Assembly (NCBI GenBank): GCA_946965045.2
Contig: OX337236.1
Location: forward strand, 124,001 to 188,000
From: Epithemia pelagica
Lineage: Eukaryota; Bacillariophyta; Bacillariophyceae; Surirellales; Surirellaceae
Direction of reading: 5' to 3'
DNA length: 64,000 nt
The position numbers were made by a program, and so were the translations under genes. The notes beneath the pieces were generated by a model. The model searched no databases. It had not been told where the DNA came from and saw only the letters and a list, made by a program, of their open reading frames with translations. How positions within the stretch are numbered: the first letter of the stretch is position 1; every line of letters starts with the position of its first letter. Shown here piece by piece: positions 21,802-30,523 of this stretch.

Positions 21802-21999
21802 CTAGATGCGATCGGGTAAGGGTGACGGTGACGGAGCCTTGGTAGATTTGGGAGCCTTGGTGGACTTGGGCGCCGGGGTGGATCCATCATCGCCAGAGTC
21901 AGCTTTGGTTTTGCGGGGTGGGTGAACCACTGCCGATACCGTCATGGAGCTACTGACAATCAGGATGAATGCAACGAGTACGGAGCGAGGGAGGATCAT
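21802..21999 (-). CDS. Small secreted Thr/Pro/Ser/Lys-rich peptide
   Basis: 65 residues from ATG 21999. A hydrophobic signal peptide (about residues 3-22) ends in a small-residue cleavage site near VSA. It is followed by a short mature chain with tandem APKSTK motifs and a Pro/Ser tail. Such low-complexity Thr/Pro/Lys chains occur in secreted or wall-associated proteins, but no function is assigned. The frame extends upstream to ATG 22212, but the signal peptide supports the internal start. Confidence 0.5.
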   Translation of the reverse strand: MILPRSVLVAFILIVSSSMTVSAVVHPPRKTKADSGDDGSTPAPKSTKAPKSTKAPSPSPLPDRI

Positions 22000-22975
22000 G
22001 TTTCGCAACGTGTAAAAATTACAAGAAGAGGAAGGCGAATCAACGGCCAACTTGTCCAAAGAATGAGGACTCGAACGAGAAAACCATCCTTGTGGATGGG
22101 CCAACGATGAACCGGCAAGCGTACATGGAAGTGTGGTGTCAGAGATTACACAGTCTTTGAATCGCTCCGCCAATGTTGGTACACCCACTACAGTCACCCT
22201 CATTGCAATCATGTCCTCAGCTGCTACCTAGTTGACCCAATCGCTCGAAGATATTGCTCGACAAAGATGGACCGGCGTTCATACGCAGATGAATCATTCT
22301 CTCGGAGGTTCGCCACCACTGTCCAGATTGCTCGACAAGGAAGGACCGGCTCAGCTTTATCATCGCTCCGTTTTCGTCTGTGTATACCAAGGACTACTAT
22401 GAAGACAATTGTGTCCACGGCGGTCCGCGGATCGAAAAAAATGTTTTTGGAACGGCCCAAAAACGAAGTACCCAACAAAGACAGAGTGGTGAGTACGAAT
22501 GTCGTATCAGGCATGGATGCCGTTTTGTTCCAGATATACTCCCGTCCTCCACCCGGCAAAAAAGACTCCTGTCCCGGCCAAGGGGCCTGGACGGAGCGAT
22601 TCAATCTTGCACGGGAATACAGCAAATGACGGTTCGAAATCCCACAAAAGATGCGACCAGTCATCACGCAACAATGTTCGCCGGGACGACTCTACCAACA
22701 CGACGAGCATGATCCATGGGAACGAACAAAAATACACCACGTGCAGCGGTATCTCACGTTATATTAGATAGGTTTACAATAACATATCCTTCAAGCTTCG
22801 TCAGTACACAGAGATATAGTCGGTTCCATCATTTCACGGGGTCGCCATAGTCGCCTTCCGGATGTGGTCAGACAGACAGACACTGAGTCACTCATATATC
22901 AGACAGACAGACACTGAGTCACTCATATATATTGCGAGACGTGGATGGCGCCCTGTCTTTCAATCGCAACACTTC
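22000..22975. other. Intergenic region with tandem repeat upstream of copia B
   Basis: No convincing gene. It contains a short direct repeat (AGATTGCTCGACAA near 22249 and 22326) and the 31-bp tandem duplication listed separately. Before the copia insertion this would have been the upstream region of the alpha/beta hydrolase gene. Confidence 0.5.
22869..22930 (+). promoter_or_regulatory. 31-bp tandem duplication carrying two TGAGTCA sites
   Basis: Two exact 31-bp copies (22869-22899, 22900-22930). Each contains GACAGACAGAC followed by TGAGTCA (22884-22890, 22915-22921), the AP-1/GCN4-type bZIP core. A role in transcription is inference. Confidence 0.4.
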
Positions 22976-23204
22976 TGTTGAAACTTCTAACAAGCCGTGC
23001 CGTAAAAGCAACTCTTTATAGGCTTATCGAACTACGTATTCTCCATTGAATAAGCGTTGGCTCTCTTGTTCGTTCTTTCGTTGCTTTTGCCACGTCTACA
23101 AACCAATGTCCATGATTCCGCCTCTTGCGAATGGCCTATATCTTGCGCATGGCCAGTCGCACCTTGGTCCTCTATATTCACCGGTTGCTCTGCTATCCTC
23201 AACA
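22976..23204 (-). repeat. 3' LTR of copia B
   Basis: 229 bp with TG/CA ends on both strands. Identical to 28696-28924 except A versus G in the TTGAATAAGCG/TTGAATGAGCG stretch. Confidence 0.95.
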
Positions 23205-24939
23205 CACTCCTTTGTGCCGAGGAATGATATTTACTATCCGATGGTACATTCATGATGATATCACGCAATTGGTAGAAGATGCGACCTTGTAATGGCTTGG
23301 TAAAAAAATCGGCGACCATCTCTTCAGTCGGACAGAATGCAATATCCATCTCTTTACGCTTGATGCAGTCCTTGATATAAAAGTAGCGAAGGTTGATATG
23401 TTTGGTTCGCTTTGAACTGGATAGCCGTCCATTTTTCGCCAATAGAATACTACTCTGATTGTCTTGATGTAGGGTTACGTCCTTGATCTCATGGCCTTGG
23501 GCCTGTATGAAATTCTTGGTCCAGATGATAGACGGGAGTACATCGTGTACCCCAATGAGTTCACATTCAGTTGAACTACGGGCCACGAGTTTTTGTTTCG
23601 ATGAAGCCGTCACCACTGCTCCTTTTCCCATGGTCATGAAACCCCCAGTGTGTCCTTTTAGATCGGGGTGAGTCGCATAAGATGCGTCAACCCACCACCA
23701 GAGATGCATCATTGGGTCACCTTCTAGACGCAGGATCAAATCGCGTGTGGATTGTAAATACTTCAGAACCCGTCCGAGTTTGCGGTAGTCATCATCATCA
23801 GGAGCCATGACACGGGTGCTGAGAAAAGTTACGGCAGTCCGTATATCAGGGCGACCACGTTGTGCCATGTAAGCGAGTTGCATGGTCACACTGTGGAACC
23901 GGTCTGATTTTGTTTCATCCAGCTTGTGAGCCTTTGGGTTCACATGATAAAGGTGTTTGGCTGCGGGACTACGGGCTCGACCGATCCATTCTTTTGGTAA
24001 GTCAAGTAGGATGGTCTCCAGATAAGATCTCATATCCACTTGAACCACACCATCTTCCCCATAGTCGAGGAACATGCCAAGGTAATCGTGTCGAGTACCC
24101 TCAGACACTGATATCTCGCCCAACTGTCCGAACTCCGCTCGTAGGTCATCCAAAAATTGATGAACTACCTTGCCATCAACGTGCGAGACTTTTAAATCGT
24201 CAATATGCCACGTCACAGTGAGCTGTCGATCGTTTACTTGTTTGTTTGCAACACACGAGTCATATGGATTGATAACAAATCCCCAACTCTTGAGCACGGC
24301 GGTAAGCTTCTCCCAAAACAAACGAGCGGCACGAAGCGTGCCGTAAAGAGCTTTCAGCATCTCCACATAAATCACCGGTTGACCCTTCTCATAGGTCAAG
24401 AAAGGAGCGTAGGTGTCATAATCCACTTCCAGCAATAGCTCAGCCATCAACCCATCTAGTCGCATATATACGTCGGGGTCCATGTCGGAGTGCATGAATG
24501 CCCCTGGTATATCAGCTACTGCAACCACGCGTCGTTCTAGAGCGTCAATCACGGCAGTGATGAAAACGGATTCAGTAGCAACTGTGGGTGATGCCGATTC
24601 GGGTTTGTCAATATAAGCTCTTTGCTTTCTCCCGTCAGCGCAGCCTCTTCCTTTGATTTTGCCACAGCGCTTGCGTTTTAGGAACATCAAGTATCCTAAC
24701 GCTTCTTGCACTTGGTTCCAAGTTAGATCAGTTTTATGAACAGCCCGTAGAACACCGCGGTCGTGTAACTGCTGTATCTCCACTTTCACAGCAGCCACGC
24801 CTTTATCACCGAACAACTTGATGCCTTTTTTCATTGGCATTTGTGGTGTGGCCATATTGATTTCCGTTGACACCAGATACAGGATTCCATCTCGCAAAGC
24901 TTCTTTGTCGATTCGGCCGTAAATTGTATCGGGGTTCAT
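23032..24939 (-). CDS. Copia B reverse transcriptase and RNase H
   Basis: 635 residues from Met 24939. The RT domain starts near KKGIKLFGDKG. The catalytic pair is in WHIDDLKV (HIDD rather than YVDD), with ALYGTLRAARLFWEKL upstream as in copia RTs. RNase H: WWVDASYATHPDLKGHTGG, then SSTECELIG and DNQSS, ending ADFFTKPLQG. HIDD is a real variation of the third RT motif that occurs in some copia lineages. The reading frame is intact across this part. Confidence 0.9.
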   Translation of the reverse strand: MNPDTIYGRIDKEALRDGILYLVSTEINMATPQMPMKKGIKLFGDKGVAAVKVEIQQLHDRGVLRAVHKTDLTWNQVQEALGYLMFLKRKRCGKIKGRGCADGRKQRAYIDKPESASPTVATESVFITAVIDALERRVVAVADIPGAFMHSDMDPDVYMRLDGLMAELLLEVDYDTYAPFLTYEKGQPVIYVEMLKALYGTLRAARLFWEKLTAVLKSWGFVINPYDSCVANKQVNDRQLTVTWHIDDLKVSHVDGKVVHQFLDDLRAEFGQLGEISVSEGTRHDYLGMFLDYGEDGVVQVDMRSYLETILLDLPKEWIGRARSPAAKHLYHVNPKAHKLDETKSDRFHSVTMQLAYMAQRGRPDIRTAVTFLSTRVMAPDDDDYRKLGRVLKYLQSTRDLILRLEGDPMMHLWWWVDASYATHPDLKGHTGGFMTMGKGAVVTASSKQKLVARSSTECELIGVHDVLPSIIWTKNFIQAQGHEIKDVTLHQDNQSSILLAKNGRLSSSKRTKHINLRYFYIKDCIKRKEMDIAFCPTEEMVADFFTKPLQGRIFYQLRDIIMNVPSDSKYHSSAQRSVLRIAEQPVNIEDQGATGHAQDIGHSQEAESWTLVCRRGKSNERTNKRANAYSMENT

Positions 24940-26158
24940 TTTCGGGTTGGTTGTTGTTCTCCTGTTCAGGATCTACATCCATCCCTAAGTCCTCCTCTGT
25001 GAGAGATGCTTCTTCTTCGTTCTCCTCCTCTACTCCACCGGCTAGCTCCATTCCCTCGTCCTCCTCATCAGCATCCATATCCATCACAACATCCTCCAAA
25101 GCATCATCATAGGTCGAATCGTTACTGACTTGTTCATGCGCATCATGATATTGTTCATTGTCTACTGGGTCAGGCAGATTGGCTTCTGCCCCCACTCCTT
25201 GGATTTCCAACGGTTCGAGATCCAAATTGTCCAACGGCTGGTTGGGCTCTGGCTCGTTTATGACATTTTCAACATCAGGCACGTCATCTTCAGCTAATTC
25301 ATTCTCAACTAGATCATCGTCATACCGCAGATCCTCATCCATGTCCTGTACATCTTCATAGGACTCGTCATCATCATCAAACAGTTCATTGTTCTCGTCT
25401 AGGAACAAGATTCTGTTGTCACGATTGCCGAACGCTAGTCCCGGTTGCATTTCCTGACTTTGTGCCAACTGATGTACTCGTTGAATGACTTCTGCTGGCA
25501 TAGGTAAAGCGGTGGCGTGATTCCTTGTGATTACTCTGCCGCTAGTGAGGCTAAGGAAGTAATAACTACCTTGCCTGTTACCGGTTGGCCTCAATGCGAT
25601 AGCTCCGATGGTTCTTGGGGCCATGGTGTTATCGTGCTGCTCATGGCACTGCACGTATTGGCCAAATTCATACCGACAATGTTTGTTGAAATCGACATGC
25701 TCACCGGTCACGAGTAGACGTGGACTTTGTGTTTTGGAAATGCCGGTGTGATGTGGGAAGCAGTTTAACCAAAACGTGGCAAATTTGGCCAGTTCTATCA
25801 ACATGACCTTCGGTAGGGCATCGAAAGGAAGCGTGTTATAAACACAGCGCATCCTTTCCTTCACAGTCCTGATGTAACGTTCCACATCACCTACATGCTC
25901 GTCCCTGGCAGTGGGATTGATGGTGATGCCGAGGAGTTGAAGACTGGCTTGCATATCATCACTTGTAAATGCACCATCAGCCAACACAATTCTCGGTCTA
26001 ATCCCGCCACGTCGGTAAACTGCCACAGTCTTCTTCAGGGATTGTATGATATTGGTGTCAGTGGTTGATTGTATGGCGTCTATCGTCCCGAAATGTATTT
26101 TCCTTGACGTGGTGACAAGGAATGGTACATTGTTCACGTGCATGACGTCAATGGTCAA
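24806..26158 (-). CDS. Copia B integrase
   Basis: The coding signal actually begins near 26230, in phase upstream of 26158 (no ATG; it is part of a polyprotein). Catalytic triad: Asp in TIDVMHV, Asp in LADGAF, Glu in DVERYIR. A long acidic linker (Asp/Glu runs, 25400-24980) and RYNLRPNRQ precede a further frameshift into RT. It overlaps the RT frame by 134 bp. It catalyses insertion of the element cDNA. Confidence 0.85.
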   Translation of the reverse strand: MTIDVMHVNNVPFLVTTSRKIHFGTIDAIQSTTDTNIIQSLKKTVAVYRRGGIRPRIVLADGAFTSDDMQASLQLLGITINPTARDEHVGDVERYIRTVKERMRCVYNTLPFDALPKVMLIELAKFATFWLNCFPHHTGISKTQSPRLLVTGEHVDFNKHCRYEFGQYVQCHEQHDNTMAPRTIGAIALRPTGNRQGSYYFLSLTSGRVITRNHATALPMPAEVIQRVHQLAQSQEMQPGLAFGNRDNRILFLDENNELFDDDDESYEDVQDMDEDLRYDDDLVENELAEDDVPDVENVINEPEPNQPLDNLDLEPLEIQGVGAEANLPDPVDNEQYHDAHEQVSNDSTYDDALEDVVMDMDADEEDEGMELAGGVEEENEEEASLTEEDLGMDVDPEQENNNQPENEPRYNLRPNRQRSFARWNPVSGVNGNQYGHTTNANEKRHQVVR

Positions 26159-27933
26159 TGTGACATCCTTGTGCTTCTCAGCAATACGAGGTGGTACTGT
26201 CGTGGACGTGTCGACAAATGGGGACTTACATCGTCAGTAGTAATGTTAGCGTTTGGTAGTAGGTTGTGCCTTAGGATATGAAGATAATCCTTGGTAGAAG
26301 GCCGTCCTATCTTCGCTAGGAGTGATCTGGCCATCTTGGCTCTACGGATTTCTTCCGGGGAGTAAGAATCTTCGTTATCGCTAACAGTTGTTACGAAGCT
26401 ACTCTGTAACGTCGATGTGTCCAGGTAGAATAAACCTTCTGGGCTTGGATTGAACTTGTGTTTTAGCCTACCAGTGGCTCGGTCATGTAAGGAAAATGAA
26501 TTTCCACGGTCGCTGTCATATTTGATGTGAAATCTTGTGTGTGCGTTGTTTAGAGAGATGATGTTGGCTGGACCCTCAGGATCATGCCATACGATGCCAT
26601 ATCCAGGCAGGAGTCCTCGCAACTGAAGAGTCCTCTGTCCGGCATGACTCTGAATGACGATGGGAGTCTCAGACGAATGAATATTTTTTAATAAGGATGG
26701 ATCTTTGATGATGTCAACGGTGGACTGATTGTCCAGTAACAGCCATTGAGGGGGAATGCTAGCACCTCGATTGGATTCATTGTTACCCTCGGCTTGTGAG
26801 TTGGTTCGATTTGAGCGACTCTGTGTTGTCGATGCTTGGGAGCCACTTGTATGTGCTCCTGTTGCAGTTGTCGCATTGGAGTGGCCTGTCATGGTGGAAT
26901 CGGGCAAACTCGTCTCTCCACTTGTTACATACGCCACACCGGTGGCGTTGTCGGGCTGACCGTTGCTCTGACCAGGATTGTTCTTTGGTTTTCCTGTCAT
27001 TCGATTGTCCAGGATCGCACGAGCATTGGCAAGCGTCTTGGGGTATACATTCTGTCCATCCAAGAACATATTTTGCAAATGTGCTTCGTACTCCTTGTTG
27101 CCACAAGATCGGATGAATCGAATGGCAATACAACGATTTTGGGCGTCCTCGTGGTCGTCGGAAGAAGGTGTTGTGTGTTTCTTTTCCTTCGCCACTCGTT
27201 CCAACATGTCCTTATCGTACAGGACAATCCCTGCTTCATTCATGACCTTGACTTTGGCTCGGAATACCTCGTAATATGAATGGAGGCTTTGATTATTTCG
27301 TCGCCTCAGACTATAGAAATCTTCCTTGAGCTTATCTCGGGCGACAAGAGTGAATATGCGTCCGGAATCAAAGGTGAATGTGATTTGCTTGATAAGTTTC
27401 AAGAGATCCACACCGTCACGCATCTTCTTGATCTCTCCAAAGGTCTCGTGGGCCTGTAGCTTATCCTTGAGTAGCGGAGTACACTGTCCCATAATCAAGC
27501 TGTATAGAGCTGCCCGAAAGTTTTTGTAGAGGACCATTTGGTCTTGGCGTGCTTTGTACGCCATCTTCCACTCTTCCACTTGGATCATATCTGTGGGGTC
27601 TTTTGGTTTTGTTGCTTCTTCTGGGTCGGGTAGTTCCAATGCTTCGAGTGCTTGTTGGAACTCTTGATTGTGTCGATCAAAATTACTACCGACGTAGCCG
27701 ATCAATAACTCGACGTTTCGTAGATAGCGCTTCGATTGCGGATCCTCACTGTAGTCGAATATGCATTCTTTAAGCGACGGTTCTTGGCCTTGAAATCTAG
27801 GCGAGTTGGATTGTTGAGCCTGATTCTGCCATCCTCGTCCTCTTCCTCGTCCGCCTCTGCCTTGACGTTGTCCACTCGACCGGGAGCTAGACTCAACCGT
27901 GTCTGGACGATTTGCGTTGTCTTGTTGAGACAT
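26155..27933 (-). CDS. gag: Copia B Gag and protease
   Basis: 592 residues from ATG 27933. The N-terminus has an RGG-type Gly/Arg-rich segment (about residues 20-35) in place of an obvious zinc knuckle. The middle is an alpha-helical Gag domain of the UBN2 kind. After a Thr/Ser/Asn-rich linker comes LLLDNQSTVDII, the variant aspartic-protease motif known from copia-type elements, then the GAG-pre-integrase stretch (RPSTKDYLHILRHNLLPN). The frame then breaks near 26233. Integrase resumes in another frame, with what looks like a missing linker of roughly 50 bp. Confidence 0.85.
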   Translation of the reverse strand: MSQQDNANRPDTVESSSRSSGQRQGRGGRGRGRGWQNQAQQSNSPRFQGQEPSLKECIFDYSEDPQSKRYLRNVELLIGYVGSNFDRHNQEFQQALEALELPDPEEATKPKDPTDMIQVEEWKMAYKARQDQMVLYKNFRAALYSLIMGQCTPLLKDKLQAHETFGEIKKMRDGVDLLKLIKQITFTFDSGRIFTLVARDKLKEDFYSLRRRNNQSLHSYYEVFRAKVKVMNEAGIVLYDKDMLERVAKEKKHTTPSSDDHEDAQNRCIAIRFIRSCGNKEYEAHLQNMFLDGQNVYPKTLANARAILDNRMTGKPKNNPGQSNGQPDNATGVAYVTSGETSLPDSTMTGHSNATTATGAHTSGSQASTTQSRSNRTNSQAEGNNESNRGASIPPQWLLLDNQSTVDIIKDPSLLKNIHSSETPIVIQSHAGQRTLQLRGLLPGYGIVWHDPEGPANIISLNNAHTRFHIKYDSDRGNSFSLHDRATGRLKHKFNPSPEGLFYLDTSTLQSSFVTTVSDNEDSYSPEEIRRAKMARSLLAKIGRPSTKDYLHILRHNLLPNANITTDDVSPHLSTRPRQYHLVLLRSTRMSH

Positions 27934-27938
27934 CTCGT

Positions 27939-28637
27939 TTAAACAATCGCAATGCTGTCACGATGGCGGCGGTGTTCTTCTGTATCGTTGATGATGGGAT
28001 TCCAAATCTTGATAAAGTGATATAATGTGCCGTGGCGCGACACTGTGCCTTGGAGATGTGTTCGTCCCACTGTTTCCTTCAACTTGAGAGTATTCAATAC
28101 CCAAACGCGAGTTCCAATTGGAATCCACCGTGGGAGTACGCCTCTTTGTGGTGGAATAGCGGGGATGATTGTTTCTGTTTCGATTTCACCGTCCGGTGTT
28201 TCTCGGCTCAGGTCAACGAGAGCGACTGGAGATGCGCGACGATCTTGATTCTCTTCCGCATTGTTTTCTTGGTTCGGGTTTTCTTGGTTCGGTTCCACAA
28301 GATACGCTTCAGCGGAGCGCTCTGGGTATGTAGCCGCGCAGGTTGATGGGCCTCGCTCAGCCCGCTTGATTTTGTCTAGCAACGTGCGTCGCTTTTCCTG
28401 TATCTCCTCGAAGATCAGCTGTTTCCGAATCTCCGTCTCCTCGTAATCGTTGTCTCTTTCGATTTCTCGTTGTCGCTCCAGTGCAGCGATGGACTCGCGA
28501 TGCTGCGCCTCCTTGGTGCGAAAGCGTTGTTGGTAGCGCTGTTCCGCTTCGTGTAAGAGATCCTCTTGTTCGATAGTGAGTTGGGCCAGTTCCGATAATA
28601 AAGATTGTACGCGGTCACTTGTGCCCTCTTCACTCAT
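27939..28637 (-). CDS. Copia B extra 5' ORF, coiled coil plus basic C-terminal region
   Basis: 232 residues from ATG 28637, ending five bases before the Gag start. Residues 10-95 are a long charged coiled coil (Glu/Gln/Arg-rich heptads). An Asn/Glu-rich linker follows. The C-terminal 65 residues (RWIPIGTRVWVLNTL...GTVSRHG..YHFIKIWN) look like a small SH3/KOW-like beta barrel, possibly nucleic-acid binding (inference). A separate ORF before gag is unusual for Ty1/copia. I do not recognise a named family. Confidence 0.7.
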   Translation of the reverse strand: MSEEGTSDRVQSLLSELAQLTIEQEDLLHEAEQRYQQRFRTKEAQHRESIAALERQREIERDNDYEETEIRKQLIFEEIQEKRRTLLDKIKRAERGPSTCAATYPERSAEAYLVEPNQENPNQENNAEENQDRRASPVALVDLSRETPDGEIETETIIPAIPPQRGVLPRWIPIGTRVWVLNTLKLKETVGRTHLQGTVSRHGTLYHFIKIWNPIINDTEEHRRHRDSIAIV

Positions 28638-28681
28638 AAGAGTACTTCACGTCAACAACGGAGGTACTTAGTGTAATGAAT

Positions 28682-28695
28682 TTCAATGGAGAATA
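28682..28695 (-). promoter_or_regulatory. Primer-binding position with self-complementary 14-mer
   Basis: Directly next to the 5' LTR, where the primer site belongs, the minus strand reads TATTCTCCATTGAA. This is the exact reverse complement of a 14-mer inside the same LTR (minus strand 28770-28757, about LTR position 155). It does not begin TGG, so it does not fit priming by a tRNA 3' CCA end. Self-priming as in Tf1 is an inference. Confidence 0.55.
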
Positions 28696-28924
28696 TGTTG
28701 AAACTTCTAACAAGCCGTGCCGTAAAAGCAACTCTTTATAGGCTTATCGAACTACGTATTCTCCATTGAATGAGCGTTGGCTCTCTTGTTCGTTCTTTCG
28801 TTGCTTTTGCCACGTCTACAAACCAATGTCCATGATTCCGCCTCTTGCGAATGGCCTATATCTTGCGCATGGCCAGTCGCACCTTGGTCCTCTATATTCA
28901 CCGGTTGCTCTGCTATCCTCAACA
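28696..28924 (-). repeat. 5' LTR of copia B
   Basis: Partner of 22976-23204, followed immediately by the ACTTC target duplication. It contains a copy of the 14-mer complementary to the primer site (28757-28770). Confidence 0.95.
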
Positions 28925-28981
28925 ACTTCCATCGGACTCCGACACATTAGACTTTCGTTTGTGTTGTAAACGTTACTTGAG

Positions 28982-30100
28982 ATGGCCTCCACAGTTCAAC
29001 GATCTCTCGGTCGTCTTGGCCAGTCATCCTTTTCACCACATGGCATCCGTGGGCCGATCAAAACAACACGAACAAGAATCAGAATACAAAGTGGGTGTTG
29101 TAGCAGGTTTGTTTCATCCTCCACCCAGCGCTTGGAATGGGCGACGGAATGGATCCATCCCTCTTCCCCAAGTGGTACGACTACTACAGTGCAGTCTTCC
29201 TCCACCAATACGAATGACAACAATCGCCGTGCCGTCGTTGTCTTTTTGCATGGCTTGTTGGGCAACAAGCGCAATGTCAAGAGTTTTGCCAAGTCGGTTT
29301 GCGCGTCACTGGGTGTACCGGGTGTGTTGATGGATGTGCGAGGACATGGAGAGTCTCATGTGGAACCGTCCAATTCCTCCCATACAACAACAACTCCTAA
29401 AAGAACTACGTTTGAGGACTGTGTCCGAGACATGGATCACACCTTGGCGCGCGTGGTACCGGACCTGGACGATCGACAAGTCATTCTCATGGGGCATTCC
29501 ATGGGAGGACGTCTGTCTCTCATGTATACACTGGCCCATCACGAGGTTCGCGTGCGACCCTCCCATGTCTGGTTGTTGGATACGGTTCCGGGACGCATTA
29601 GTGGCTCGGTGCAACATGTGTTGAATGTGGCACAGCAATTGGTCCAAGAGGAGACCACCAAGCAGGACCGACACCAACTAGCCACCATGAAACGAACGGA
29701 ATTGGCCGACGTGTTGATGCAACAATTCCGTGTCGAAGAAGGGACGGCACAATGGTTGGCCGCCTCCTTTGATCCCAAGTTGGATCGCAAATTTAAATTT
29801 GATTTGTCCGTGGCCCAGGATTTGGTGGAGGAATTTCATCGACACGATTTCCTGGCCGGATTGCAACAAGTTCGTGCCCAACAACCCGAGGTGGGAATTC
29901 ATTTGGTACGAGGAGGGGCCAATGCCGCCTGGGAAGACTCGGATAGTTTGGAGTACTTTGAAACCTGGGAACAAGAAGAAGAGGATCGTTCGCGATTTTC
30001 CTTTCATACGCTGCCCGATGCCGGACACTGGGTTCATATTGACGATCCACGAGGCCTGTTGCGATCGGTCGAATCGATCCATAAAGAGCCGGAACTGTAG
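28982..30100 (+). CDS. Alpha/beta hydrolase, ABHD11-like, probably mitochondrial
   Basis: 372 residues from ATG 28982. Oxyanion-hole HG lies in VVFLHGLLGN (residues 86-95), the nucleophile elbow GHSMGG at 171-176 (Ser173), and the catalytic His in DAGHWVH (about 349). The order and the short MDVRGHGES strand match the ABHD11/YbfF group. The first 50 residues are basic and Ser/Arg/Thr-rich with no acidic residue, as in mitochondrial presequences. Members act as thioesterases or lipid hydrolases; the substrate here is unknown. The ATG lies 57 bp downstream of the copia B LTR, so its promoter or 5' UTR has been split by the insertion. Convergent with RRF. Confidence 0.85.
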   Translation: MASTVQRSLGRLGQSSFSPHGIRGPIKTTRTRIRIQSGCCSRFVSSSTQRLEWATEWIHPSSPSGTTTTVQSSSTNTNDNNRRAVVVFLHGLLGNKRNVKSFAKSVCASLGVPGVLMDVRGHGESHVEPSNSSHTTTTPKRTTFEDCVRDMDHTLARVVPDLDDRQVILMGHSMGGRLSLMYTLAHHEVRVRPSHVWLLDTVPGRISGSVQHVLNVAQQLVQEETTKQDRHQLATMKRTELADVLMQQFRVEEGTAQWLAASFDPKLDRKFKFDLSVAQDLVEEFHRHDFLAGLQQVRAQQPEVGIHLVRGGANAAWEDSDSLEYFETWEQEEEDRSRFSFHTLPDAGHWVHIDDPRGLLRSVESIHKEPEL

Positions 30101-30523
30101 CAGTAATAGAAGGTCTCGAGAGTATGTGCTTTGTTGTTTATGAATAGGATCTCTGTATACTACAAAAATGCGTACATGTTTGCTTTTGTTGAGAACTTAC
30201 TCACATGCTGCTGGATATAACTTTAGAAGAGGGGATATGGATGCCAGGTATCTACATCATGAGTAGGATTCTCCCATTGACTGGCGTCCTAATAATAGGT
30301 GGAAGGACAAACCGCTGTTCCACAATGTGCACACAAAAATATATCGACTACTGGATGCTTCTTTTATCCTACTACGGTACTACTAGCAGCACTGGTTTTG
30401 TTTCGTTCGTGCATTTCGTTTGGTTGTTGTTGCTCTTGCCAATGGTTTTGTTTGGCTTTGATATGTTGTAGCTTATTCTTTGTGGGATGACTTCACTTTT
30501 GGTCAGTTCCTATTTTTCCGTTT
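30101..30523. other. Intergenic, convergent 3' ends
   Basis: Lies between the ends of the hydrolase and RRF genes. T-rich stretches, no gene seen. Confidence 0.5.

Larger units (their letters stand above)
22976..28924 (-). mobile_element. Ty1/copia LTR retrotransposon B, recent insertion
   Basis: Two 229-bp LTRs (22976-23204 and 28696-28924), TGTTG...CAACA, differ at one base (23051/28771). They are flanked by ACTTC at 22971-22975 and 28925-28929, a 5-bp target duplication. Read on the minus strand: coiled-coil ORF, Gag-protease, integrase, RT-RNase H, then a purine-rich stretch before the 3' LTR. The near-identity of the LTRs means insertion was recent. Even so, pol is split over three frames, so this copy is defective or carries sequencing indels. 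Confidence 0.95.

Noticed and set aside
22224-22667. 147-codon minus-strand frame
   Set aside because: No domain or coherent hydrophobic pattern; overlaps several equally long frames.
26155-26240. GTAAGT at the Gag-integrase break as a splice donor
   Set aside because: Protein-like sequence continues immediately in another frame and no acceptor with intron-like spacing is seen; a small deletion fits better.
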